Positions 55,572 to 64,000 of a DNA stretch of 64,000 bases are shown one piece after another; the first letter of the stretch is position 1, and each line of letters opens with the position of its first letter. The position numbers and the translations under genes were made by a program. The stretch spans positions 179,147-243,146 of the forward strand of contig JACPCV010000003.1 in NCBI GenBank assembly GCA_016184345.1. The letters run 5' to 3'. Under the pieces are notes generated by a model. That model saw only the letters and a program-made list of their open reading frames with translations, was not told the origin of the DNA and did not search any database. The DNA comes from Candidatus Woesearchaeota archaeon (GTDB lineage Archaea > Nanobdellota > Nanobdellia > Woesearchaeales > UBA10216).

Positions 55572-56420
55572 CTAAATCTTCTCCTTCCTGCTTGACTTCA
55601 GCCTGTGGTACTCTCCAAGCTCTGTTATCTTCGCAGCTGTCTCAAAGTCAATTACAGGCCCTTCCACGCACAGCCTTATCCCTATTGGGTCCACACAGCA
55701 GTGCCCGCATATCCCCATGCCTCCGCACTTGAACCAGCGCTCCATGCTTACCTCGCCTTTGACGTGTGCAGCACTGCCTATGTCAGCAACAGCTTTGAGC
55801 ATCTTGTCAGGCCCGCATGCGAAGATTTTGTCAATCTTCTCTTTATGGAGCAACTGCTTGAGCGCGTCTGTTACGAGCCCTTTCATTCCAGCGCTGCCGT
55901 CATCAGTTGTTATTATGAGGTTCTCGGTGCCGATTAGCTTCTTTATTTGTTCGGCATAAACCAGCCTGCTTTTCGTTCTTGCACCAAGTATGAACTTTAC
56001 CTTTATTCCCTGCTGCAGTGCCTCTTCTGCAAGCATGGTGAGCGAGGCAGAGCCGTAGCCGCCTCCCACCATCACGATTTTTTTGCCTTCAAGGCGGTAA
56101 GTTGTCCCGTAAGGCCCTCTTACGCCAACCTTCTCTCCGGGATTCATCGCATACAGCTTGTTGGAAAAAGGCCCGACAGCGGCAACTGTTATTCCTATCT
56201 CACCAGTAGGGTTGATAAGGGCGCCAGAAGTGCCCTTATTGCTGTAGCTTATCGCAAACGGCTTCTCGTCCAGCCTTGGAATCCACACCATTACGAACTG
56301 CCCTGGCTTTGCCTTTATGTCAGACTTTAGGAATATTGTCTTTATTCCCTCAGCTTCATCCACTGACTTGGTTATTTCCACAATTTCAGGCCTTTCAAGC
56401 GGTCGTTCCATGAGCATCAC
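55572..56420 (-). CDS. pyrK: Dihydroorotate dehydrogenase electron-transfer subunit
   Basis: MVWIPRLDEKPFAISYS, VGGGYGSASLTML, CGPDKMLKAV, CGGMGICGHCCVDPIGIRLCVEGPV. Confidence 0.94.
   Translation of the reverse strand: MMLMERPLERPEIVEITKSVDEAEGIKTIFLKSDIKAKPGQFVMVWIPRLDEKPFAISYSNKGTSGALINPTGEIGITVAAVGPFSNKLYAMNPGEKVGVRGPYGTTYRLEGKKIVMVGGGYGSASLTMLAEEALQQGIKVKFILGARTKSRLVYAEQIKKLIGTENLIITTDDGSAGMKGLVTDALKQLLHKEKIDKIFACGPDKMLKAVADIGSAAHVKGEVSMERWFKCGGMGICGHCCVDPIGIRLCVEGPVIDFETAAKITELGEYHRLKSSRKEKI
56209..56244. repeat. Palindromic element family 2 copy b (inside pyrK)
   Basis: GGGTTGATAAGGGCGCcagaagTGCCCTTATTGCTG. Confidence 0.65.
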
Positions 56421-57394
56421 TCGTGTGCGATTCCTGTCATGTCGCTGATTTTATTGTATCCGTTTTCTTCCATGAACTGCTTGACTTCTGCTGTGACTTT
56501 CCTGAAAACATCAATGCCCCTGTAGTAAATGGCTGTGCCTATCTCAACAGCCACTGCCCCTGCCATTATCATCTCAACAGCGTCCTCGCCTGTTGTTACC
56601 CCGCCTATCCCTATTATCGGTATCTTGACTGCCTCGTAAATGTCGTACACGCAGTTTACAGCTATTGGCTTTATTGCATGCCCGCTCACTCCTCCCTGCT
56701 TGTTGTGCAGCACCGGCTTTGCAGTTTTAACATCAATAACCATTCCCGGCATCGTGTTAATAGCAGAGATTGCATCTGCCCCTGCCTCCTCAACTGCCTT
56801 CGCTATTCTTTTGATGCTCGGGACATTTGGGGCCAGCTTGGCTATTACTGGAATTTTTATTTCGCTTTTGACTATCCTTATCACTTCTGCCGCAGTATCG
56901 GCGTTGAGAGCAAAAGCCTCTCCCAAGTCGCTTGCCGTGTTTGGGCATGACAAGTTGACTTCAATCAGCTGCGGCTTCAGCGTTGCCATCTTCTCAGCCA
57001 CCATGCCAAACTCCTCTTTTGTGCCGCCGAATATGCTCGGAATCACAGGCACTCCGGCGTTTTTCATGGCAAACTCTATCTCTCCAAGGCTGTTGTCAAT
57101 TCCTGCGTTTGGCAGCCCTACAGCGTTAAGAAATCCGCCTTTGAACTCAACAAGGATTGGATTGTTGTGGCCTTCCCTTTCTCTTGGCCCTATTGATTTG
57201 GGTATTACTGCCCCTGCGCCGTTCTTTGCAGCGTAGCAGCATGCCGCTCCTGAAATGCCTACTATTCCCGAAGCAAGAATTGTCGGATTGGCCAGCTTCA
57301 CGTTCAGTATCTTTGTACTCACATCAGCTTTTGCCATTTTATCTTCCCCAGCCGCTGCCTTTTGCTTTTTATAATTCTTTTCAGTTGTATTCAT
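56417..57394 (-). CDS. pyrD: Dihydroorotate dehydrogenase (type 1B)
   Basis: NPTILASGIVGISG, VNLSCPNT, IPIIGIGGVTTGEDAVEMIMAGA. Confidence 0.95.
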   Translation of the reverse strand: MNTTEKNYKKQKAAAGEDKMAKADVSTKILNVKLANPTILASGIVGISGAACCYAAKNGAGAVIPKSIGPREREGHNNPILVEFKGGFLNAVGLPNAGIDNSLGEIEFAMKNAGVPVIPSIFGGTKEEFGMVAEKMATLKPQLIEVNLSCPNTASDLGEAFALNADTAAEVIRIVKSEIKIPVIAKLAPNVPSIKRIAKAVEEAGADAISAINTMPGMVIDVKTAKPVLHNKQGGVSGHAIKPIAVNCVYDIYEAVKIPIIGIGGVTTGEDAVEMIMAGAVAVEIGTAIYYRGIDVFRKVTAEVKQFMEENGYNKISDMTGIAHE

Positions 57395-60300
57395 CCCACG
57401 CCTTTACCTCTAGCTCTTCCGGCTTCACTGCCGCAAGCGCTTCGGCAAGCAGCCTTGCCAGCTGCAGGTTCGTTATGAGCGGTATTCCATAGTCTGCCGC
57501 CTTTCTCCTTATAACGTATTCGTCATCAAGCTCCTTCTTTGTGAACGATGTTGGTATGTTGATTACTAGGTGCAGTTTCTTCCCATTGCTTCCGCTGAGA
57601 TACTCCAGAATGTTTGGGCTTTTCTCTTCGCTTACCTTGTGGAGCATCGTAGCCGGTATTTTGTTTTTCTCAAGGAACAGCTCTGTGTGCTCGGTTGCGA
57701 ACAGTTTGAACCCCAAATCACTCAGCTTTTTGGCGTACGGCAGGAACTTTGCCTTTGCCTCATCTCCTCCAATGCTTAGCAGTATGTTCTTTTCAGGGAG
57801 CTTGAACCCTGCAGCCATTATGGCCTTAAGGAACGCGTCGTAGGTTGTCGCTCCAAGGCACGCTACCTCACCAGTTGACGCCATCTCTACTGTTGTGAGC
57901 GGGTCCGCGCCTTTAAGCCTGGTGAATGAGAACTGCGGTGATTTAACCCCGACACAGCTTATTCCGTCTGCAGCGTCTGTTTTGCCCTTTCCGCCATCTT
58001 CCAGCCCAAGTATTGCCTTTGTCGCTGCCTCTGCAAAGTTCTTTTTTGACACTTTTGAGACGAACGGGAAGCTTCTGGATGCTCTTAAATTGCACTCTAT
58101 CACTTTGACTTCGTTTTCCTTTGCAAGAAACTGCATATTGAACGGCCCGGTTATGTTCAGAGCCCCTGCGATTTTTGCAGCAATGTCCGATATTCTTCTT
58201 GTTGTTTCAACATAAAGCTTTTTGGGAGGGAACACCATCGTGGCATCCCCTGAGTGGACCCCGGCGTTTTCAACGTGCTCGGTTATCGCTTCAAGCGTAA
58301 CCTTCCCGCCTGCGGCAACAGCATCAATCTCAACTTCCTTGGAGTTCATTATAAACTTGCTTATTACAACAGGGTATTCCTCGCTCACCTTTGACGCTTT
58401 TTCAAGGTACTGCTCAAGGTCTTCATTATTGAAGGCAATGCTCATTGCCGCGCCGCTCAGCACATAAGACGGCCTTACCAACACAGGGAATCCAACATTT
58501 GCCGCGAATCTCTTTGCCTCATAAATGCTAGTCAGCTCTTCCCACTGCGGCTGGTCTATCCCGAGCTTGTCAAGAAGCTGTGAGAACTTTTGCCTGTCTT
58601 CTGCCTTGTCTATGCTTTCAGGCGTTGTTCCCAGTATGTTTACCCCAAGTTCAGCGAGCTTCACCGCTATGTTGTTTGGTATCTGCCCTCCCATTGAGAT
58701 TATTACTCCTTCCGGCTTCTCTTTCTCATAAATGTCAGCAACCGTCTCTGAGCTTATCTCGTCAAAGTACAGCTTGTCGCACACATCGTAGTCAGTGCTT
58801 ACCGTTTCAGGGTTGTAATTCACCATTACTGCTTCGTACCCCAGCTGCCTCAGGGTGAACACAGCATTAACGCAGCACCAGTCAAACTCCACAGAGCTTC
58901 CAATGCGGTACACTCCGCTTCCCAGCACAATTATTCTCTTCTTGCTGCTATTGCCAAAAGAAACGTCGTCCTCGTCGCCATTATAAGTCAGATACAAGTA
59001 GTTCGTTTTGGCAGGGTATTCCGCAGCCAGCGTGTCTATCTGCTTGACTACAGGCATTATCGTGTTTTTCTTTCGCAGCTGCCTTATTTCATTCGCTGTT
59101 TTTTTCGTTATTATTGCTATCTGCTTGTCGCTGAAGCCGTTCTGTTTCGCTTTTTTTAGCAACTGCAGCGGCAGTTCTTTTTTGGCGGCAGCGATTAATT
59201 CCCCTTCCACTTCCAGAATATTCCTAATCTTGTAAAGGAACCATTCGTCAATGCCTGTCCTTTTGTGGATTTCCTCAACAGTATATCCGTTTTTCATCGC
59301 TGCGACAACAGCAAACAGCCTCTCATCAGTTGGGTTGGTAAGCTCTTCCTCAAAATCATAGCTGAAGCCGTTGCCAACAAGCCCGTGCGCGCCAATGTCA
59401 AGCATCCTTACAGCTTTCTGCATTGCCTCTTCAAATGTCCTGCCTATTGCCATTACCTCCCCGACTGACTTCATTGAGCTCCCGATTCTTCTGCTTACAT
59501 TCCTGAACTTTTTCAGGTCCCATCTGGGTATTTTGACAACAAGGTAGTCAAGTGCAGGCTCAAAGCACGCAATGGTGGTTTGTGTTATGGAATTTTTTAT
59601 CTCAGTCAGTGAGTAGCCGAGCGCAAGTTTGGCTGCTACAAAAGCCAGTGGGTAGCCTGTTGCCTTTGAGGCCAGTGCCGAGCTCCTTGACAGCCTTGCA
59701 TTCACCTCTATTATCCTGTACTCGTTAGAATCAGGGTCAAGCGCGTATTGTATGTTGCACTCGCCGACTATGCCAAGATGCCGTATCAGCTTTATCGCTA
59801 TCTCCCTCAGGTTGTGGTATTCGTGGTTTGTGAGCGTTTGTGATGGTGCAACAACAATGCTTTCTCCAGTGTGTATTCCCATGGGGTCAAAGTTCTCCAT
59901 GTTGCAGACAGTGATGCAGTTGTCGAAAGCATCTCGCACAACTTCATATTCTATTTCCTTCCAGTGCTCAAGGTACTCCTCAACGAGAATTTGGGGTGTA
60001 TTGGCGAATGCCTGCCTTGCCATTTCAGAAAGCTCTCCGTTGCTTCTGCATACTCCGCTTCCGAGGCCGCCAAGGGCATAGGCAGACCTTATCATCACAG
60101 GATATTTTATCTTCTCAGCAGCTATCAGCGCATCGTTTACGTTATTGGCAGCGAAGCTCTTCGGTGTCTTCAGGCTTGCTGCCTCAACCGCTTTCACAAA
60201 AAGCTCCCTGTCTTCAGTTGCCTTTATCGCTTCAATGGGCGTTCCAAGAACTTTAACATTATATTTAGCAAGTACGCCGCTGTCGTGCAATGCAACCCCG

Positions 60301-60584
60301 CAGTTGAGCGCTGTCTGCCCGCCAAATCCCAAAAGGATTCCATCAGGCCTTTCTTTGGCTATGACTTTTTCCACGAAATAAGGTGTGACAGGTACAAAGT
60401 AAATTTTGTCGGCCATTTTTTGGTCAGATTGGATTGTTGCTATGTTTGGATTAACTAATACGGTTTTAATTCCCTCCTCCCTCAAACTTTTGAGGGCCTG
60501 TGACCCAGAAAAATCAAATTCCCCGGCCTGGCCTATGGTTATTGCGCCTGAGCCCAGCACCATTACTTTATTTGGCTTGTTCAT
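57381..60584 (-). CDS. carB: Carbamoyl-phosphate synthase large subunit
   Basis: VMVLGSGAITIGQAGEFDFSGSQALKSLREEG; two ATP-grasp halves. Confidence 0.97.
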   Translation of the reverse strand: MNKPNKVMVLGSGAITIGQAGEFDFSGSQALKSLREEGIKTVLVNPNIATIQSDQKMADKIYFVPVTPYFVEKVIAKERPDGILLGFGGQTALNCGVALHDSGVLAKYNVKVLGTPIEAIKATEDRELFVKAVEAASLKTPKSFAANNVNDALIAAEKIKYPVMIRSAYALGGLGSGVCRSNGELSEMARQAFANTPQILVEEYLEHWKEIEYEVVRDAFDNCITVCNMENFDPMGIHTGESIVVAPSQTLTNHEYHNLREIAIKLIRHLGIVGECNIQYALDPDSNEYRIIEVNARLSRSSALASKATGYPLAFVAAKLALGYSLTEIKNSITQTTIACFEPALDYLVVKIPRWDLKKFRNVSRRIGSSMKSVGEVMAIGRTFEEAMQKAVRMLDIGAHGLVGNGFSYDFEEELTNPTDERLFAVVAAMKNGYTVEEIHKRTGIDEWFLYKIRNILEVEGELIAAAKKELPLQLLKKAKQNGFSDKQIAIITKKTANEIRQLRKKNTIMPVVKQIDTLAAEYPAKTNYLYLTYNGDEDDVSFGNSSKKRIIVLGSGVYRIGSSVEFDWCCVNAVFTLRQLGYEAVMVNYNPETVSTDYDVCDKLYFDEISSETVADIYEKEKPEGVIISMGGQIPNNIAVKLAELGVNILGTTPESIDKAEDRQKFSQLLDKLGIDQPQWEELTSIYEAKRFAANVGFPVLVRPSYVLSGAAMSIAFNNEDLEQYLEKASKVSEEYPVVISKFIMNSKEVEIDAVAAGGKVTLEAITEHVENAGVHSGDATMVFPPKKLYVETTRRISDIAAKIAGALNITGPFNMQFLAKENEVKVIECNLRASRSFPFVSKVSKKNFAEAATKAILGLEDGGKGKTDAADGISCVGVKSPQFSFTRLKGADPLTTVEMASTGEVACLGATTYDAFLKAIMAAGFKLPEKNILLSIGGDEAKAKFLPYAKKLSDLGFKLFATEHTELFLEKNKIPATMLHKVSEEKSPNILEYLSGSNGKKLHLVINIPTSFTKKELDDEYVIRRKAADYGIPLITNLQLARLLAEALAAVKPEELEVKAWDEYN

Positions 60585-61279
60585 TTTCTCCCCAGCATCT
60601 TCACCAGCAAGTCCGGCCTGTTGCTCCCTATCATGTCAACTTCAAGCGCAGCCAGCCTCTTAATGTCTCGTTCAGTGTCGCAGTTCCAGACAGTAATTCC
60701 AAGCCCTGCCTTCCTGAGATCATTAACCATCCTTTCGTCTGTGAAGCTCTGGTTCGCCGATAGGAAGTCAGCCTTTGCAGCTTTGACAACCTCAGCTGCA
60801 TTGACCGGGTTCCCGACAATGAGCGCGCCTGTCCTTATCCCAATTTTTCCCGCGGCTGCAATTTCCTTGACTTTTTTAATGAAATCGTGGTAGAATGATA
60901 TTACAATAGCCTCTTCTGCAATGCTGTTCCCATTGCTTGCAGCAACTAAATCCTCTTCAATCCCCGCAGCTTTAATCTCAATCTGCATCTTTACCTTTCC
61001 CCTGCAGCAGTCAATTGCCTCCTGCAGCGTCGGTATCTGCTCGCCTTTGCCAGCGTCCAGCCTTTTCAGCTGCTGCAAAGTCAATTCGGCAACATACCCT
61101 TTGCCATTCGTTGTCCTGTCAACTGTTTCGTCATGAATAACAACAAGTTCGCCGCTTTTGCAGCGGTGTATGTCAAACTCAACGTAGTCAACGCCAAGCT
61201 CTATGGCTTTCCTGAAGCCCCTGAGCGTGTTTTCAGGCTCAAGGAAAGCTGCTCCGCGGTGCCCTATTGTTTGTATCAT
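60581..61279 (-). CDS. Glycerophosphodiester phosphodiesterase family protein
   Basis: IGHRGAAFLEPENTLRGFRKAIELGVDYVEFDIH, VVIHDETVDRTTNGKG. Confidence 0.92.
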   Translation of the reverse strand: MIQTIGHRGAAFLEPENTLRGFRKAIELGVDYVEFDIHRCKSGELVVIHDETVDRTTNGKGYVAELTLQQLKRLDAGKGEQIPTLQEAIDCCRGKVKMQIEIKAAGIEEDLVAASNGNSIAEEAIVISFYHDFIKKVKEIAAAGKIGIRTGALIVGNPVNAAEVVKAAKADFLSANQSFTDERMVNDLRKAGLGITVWNCDTERDIKRLAALEVDMIGSNRPDLLVKMLGRK

Positions 61280-62373
61280 TTCATCATCCCCAAAAAATCG
61301 TCAAACAGGTGTGCAGTATCTACTGGGCCTGGTGTTGCCTCAGGATGCGCCTGGCAACTCATAAATGGCTTTGTTTTGTGTCTCAGCCCTTCATTCGTGC
61401 CGTCGTTTGCATTGACGAACAGCTCTTCCCATCCTGCAGGCATTGTTTTCATATTTACAGCGTAGCCGTGATTCTGAGTTGTAATGTAGCAGCGTTTCGT
61501 CTGTGTGTCTATGCACGGCTGGTTCTGGCTGCGATGCCCGTATTTCAGCTTGTATGTGTCCCCTCCCGCAGCCAATGCGAGTATCTGGTTTCCTAAGCAT
61601 ATGCCAAAAATCGGGCGTTCTTCCTTCATCGCAGCCGCAACGTTCCTGATAGTTGCAGTGCACATCTTCGGGTCTCCAGGGCCGTTACTTATCACTATCC
61701 CGTCAAAGTCAAGCTCCTTGTCAGCAAGAAAGTCATAATTCCAGGGCACTCTCGTCACGCAACATCCCCGGCTTATGAGGCTTCTTATGATGTTGAGCTT
61801 CACTCCGCAGTCAATCAGCACTATTTTCCTTTTCCCACCGCTGTTGTAAACCTTTTTTTCGTCAGTGCAGACCTCCGCAGCCAGATTTCTGAGATTTGGA
61901 TCTTCAATTTCTACATTCTTTTCACCAATAACGATTTTTCCAAGCATAACTCCCTTTTCCCGCAGCTTTTTTGTAAGCTGCCTTGTGTCTATGCCAAAGA
62001 TAGCAGGTTTTCCTTCTTCTTTTAGCCACTGTGACAGGCTTTTTGCAGCTGTATAATGGCTGTAGTCAACTGAGTACTCCGCCACAACCAGCCCTTCTGC
62101 CTGTATTTTCTCTGATTCAAAATTCAGAGGCAGTCCGTGTTCATCCCGGCTGCCGCCAGGGACTCCGTAGTTGCCAATCAGAGGGTAAGTCAGGACAAGT
62201 ATCTGTCCCTTGTAGCTCGGGTCAGTAAGCGATTCGGGATAGCCGACCATCCCGGTGTTGAACACAACCTCGCCAGGAACGCTTTTCCCTGCCCCAAACG
62301 AAAAACCGTTAAAAATTGTGCCGTCTTGAAGAACAAGCTTTGCTTTTAATGCCGCCCCATTATTCCCGGTCAT
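61276..62373 (-). CDS. carA: Carbamoyl-phosphate synthase small subunit
   Basis: VVFNTGMVGYPESLTDPSYKGQILVLTYPLIGNYG, GICLGNQILALAAGGDTYKLKYGHRSQNQP. Confidence 0.96.
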   Translation of the reverse strand: MTGNNGAALKAKLVLQDGTIFNGFSFGAGKSVPGEVVFNTGMVGYPESLTDPSYKGQILVLTYPLIGNYGVPGGSRDEHGLPLNFESEKIQAEGLVVAEYSVDYSHYTAAKSLSQWLKEEGKPAIFGIDTRQLTKKLREKGVMLGKIVIGEKNVEIEDPNLRNLAAEVCTDEKKVYNSGGKRKIVLIDCGVKLNIIRSLISRGCCVTRVPWNYDFLADKELDFDGIVISNGPGDPKMCTATIRNVAAAMKEERPIFGICLGNQILALAAGGDTYKLKYGHRSQNQPCIDTQTKRCYITTQNHGYAVNMKTMPAGWEELFVNANDGTNEGLRHKTKPFMSCQAHPEATPGPVDTAHLFDDFLGMMK

Positions 62374-62395
62374 TAAAAAAATGTCGGAGCCGCAC

Positions 62396-62410
62396 TGCGT
62401 TTATAAAGTT
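62396..62410 (-). promoter_or_regulatory. Putative TATA box for the carA-carB-pyrD-pyrK operon
   Basis: gcgtttataaagttt 25-35 nt upstream of carA ATG. Confidence 0.45.
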
Positions 62411-62725
62411 TGTTGTTTGAAAAAAGAGAAAAGGCAGGATTGGTTAACTGCCTAAGGTTGACCCCCTCGTTAGCGATTTAATTGTTTATGTTGTATTCAA
62501 TCTTTTCTATTTTTTATTCCGGAATTCTCGGAAAATTTTCATAAAAATGCCCATTTAGCAACTTTTTTCCATACACCAGCAAATTAAATACGATCTTTTC
62601 GTAAAATTTTCGGAAAATGGGGCGCAAAACTTATCAAGGCTGACGTTTTTAAGAAAACCACAATGTTGCTCAAATCGGCGCTTGGGATGAAAAGATTTAT
62701 AAGCTTATTTGCTATAGCTATGGCT

Positions 62726-62926
62726 ATGGTAACAACGATTCAGCTTAACGAAACAACCAAACAGCTTTTGGACAAGCTTAAGGCAAAGGAGAAGGCGGAA
62801 TCATTCGACGAACTCATACGCCGCCTTGTTGAAAGCAGGGTCAAAGTAAGAGACATGTTTGGTTTTACAAGGCAAAAGCCGCTAAAGTTCAGCAGGAAAG
62901 ACGAGATGGATTTCAATGAACTATAG
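62726..62926 (+). CDS. VapB-like antitoxin
   Basis: MVTTIQLNETTKQLLDKLKAKEKAESFDELIRRLVESRVK; internal start preferred, TATA at ~62695. Confidence 0.78.
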   Translation: MVTTIQLNETTKQLLDKLKAKEKAESFDELIRRLVESRVKVRDMFGFTRQKPLKFSRKDEMDFNEL

Positions 62927-63305
62927 GTACGTTCTTGACACATACGCCTGGGCGGAGCTCTTTGACGGAACAGAGAAGGGCAAGCGTGTTAAGGAGCTTA
63001 TCGATAATGGCGATGTTGCAACTTCTATAATCGCGTTGGCTGAGCTCTCTGATAAGTGCGCAAAGGAAACTCGCGAATTGGAGCCTTTTGCTAGCTTTAT
63101 ACAGGCGAAATCAGCCGTTCTGCCATTGACACAGGAAATAGCGCTTAATTCAGGGAAACTTAAGAAAGAGCTTCGCAACTTATCGAAAAATGTGAGTTTG
63201 GCTGATGCTATACACTTTCAGACAGCAAAATCATTTGGGGCAACTTTTGTTACAGGCGACCCGGATTTCAGAGAGTTAAAACTGAAAGGCATTTTGTTCC
63301 TGTAA
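62916..63305 (+). CDS. VapC-like PIN toxin
   Basis: YVLDTYAWAELFDG, SIIALAELSDK, LADAIHFQTAKSFGATFVTGDPDF. Confidence 0.85.
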   Translation: MNYRYVLDTYAWAELFDGTEKGKRVKELIDNGDVATSIIALAELSDKCAKETRELEPFASFIQAKSAVLPLTQEIALNSGKLKKELRNLSKNVSLADAIHFQTAKSFGATFVTGDPDFRELKLKGILFL

Positions 63306-63306
63306 T

Positions 63307-63594
63307 CTATCTTATTGGTATCAGCGCCAGTACCGCTTTCTGCATAAGCCATATTACAATTATTAGCGCAATAGTGGCATTTGCAAACAGCCCGAACGCA
63401 ACTAGGATTATGTAAATGCCGCACAGCATGTCTATCTTGCTGGCAAAGTCGCTTTTGGCGAAAAGAGCCCCCTTAAAGCTTAGGTAGATGCCATGTACCA
63501 GCACTACAGGGAATGAAAAGGCGCCAAACTTGACGTGCAGCATCAGGACTATTGCCGTAATGATGTCAAGTATTGGCAGAAGGTAAAGTATCAT
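63307..63594 (-). CDS. Small polytopic membrane protein
   Basis: Almost entirely hydrophobic segments. Confidence 0.55.
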   Translation of the reverse strand: MILYLLPILDIITAIVLMLHVKFGAFSFPVVLVHGIYLSFKGALFAKSDFASKIDMLCGIYIILVAFGLFANATIALIIVIWLMQKAVLALIPIR

Positions 63595-63681
63595 TCGCCG
63601 TTGGGTTTTGGGCGCTTATTTAAAGATTTGTGAAAACTCGCAAAACCTGCCTTGGTATGTTACTATTAAAGGGAAAAACAC

Positions 63682-64000
63682 CTAGCTTCTTTTCTTTTCT
63701 GCCCAGTGGATTATTGGGTGAAGGGCGTGCATCAACTGCTTCCCTGTTTTTGTCAATGAATACTCCACCTTCGGAGGTATTTCGTTATATGACTGCCGGT
63801 TAACAATGCCTTCTTTCTCTAGTTCCTTTAAACGATCTGCTAGGGTTTTGGCGGTTACGCGTTCAAGTTTTTCCCGAAGGCCATTGAACCTTAAATTATC
63901 GAAGTTGCCTATTGTGATTATGATTGACATCGTCCATTTCTTGCTGAGGAAATCCGAAGCCACCTCAAGCGGTCGCGGGCAATAGCCCTTTTCAGATTTC
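63682..64000 (-). CDS. HxlR-family regulator (5' end outside window)
   Basis: Frame continues upstream of track start: KSEKGYCPRPLEVASDFLSKKWTMSIII...VTAKTLADRLKELEKEGIVNRQSYNEIPPKVEYSLTKTGKQL. Confidence 0.82.
   Translation of the reverse strand, partial: KSEKGYCPRPLEVASDFLSKKWTMSIIITIGNFDNLRFNGLREKLERVTAKTLADRLKELEKEGIVNRQSYNEIPPKVEYSLTKTGKQLMHALHPIIHWAEKKRS

Overview
Archaeal chromosomal window (BHB-intron tRNAs, TATA promoters, PurP, archaeal-type dockerin; lineage looks DPANN-like but I cannot place it). Contents: secreted/surface proteins at 1-8.7 kb (including a very unusual peroxidase), SMC, three intron-containing tRNAs, a nearly complete purine operon set (guaA, purP x2, purB, purC, purE, purQ, purSL, purM, folD, glyA, purDN, purF, purH2, purH1, purA), a pyrimidine set (pyrF, pyrE, pyrC, pyrK, pyrD, carB, carA), a RadC/YhcG/type III R-M island next to tRNA-Leu, and several toxin-antitoxin modules. 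Most interesting observations: (1) a heme peroxidase whose two halves are in swapped order (second half, RTX, first half) and which appears inserted in frame into an Ig-like domain; (2) a recurrent architecture in which the 5' portion of a housekeeping gene (purF, purD, pyrC, possibly tRNA-Leu) is duplicated just upstream with a 12-20 bp near-identical core, separated by a palindromic insert or, at pyrC, by a ~1 kb TA cassette, as if small elements integrate into gene starts and re-supply them; (3) palindromic elements inserted in frame inside protein-coding genes (purD, pyrK, an unknown ORF), one family in both orientations; (4) tRNA introns at D-loop and T-loop positions with complete bulge-helix-bulge motifs. 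All calls are from reading the sequence and the supplied ORF track; no searches were run.
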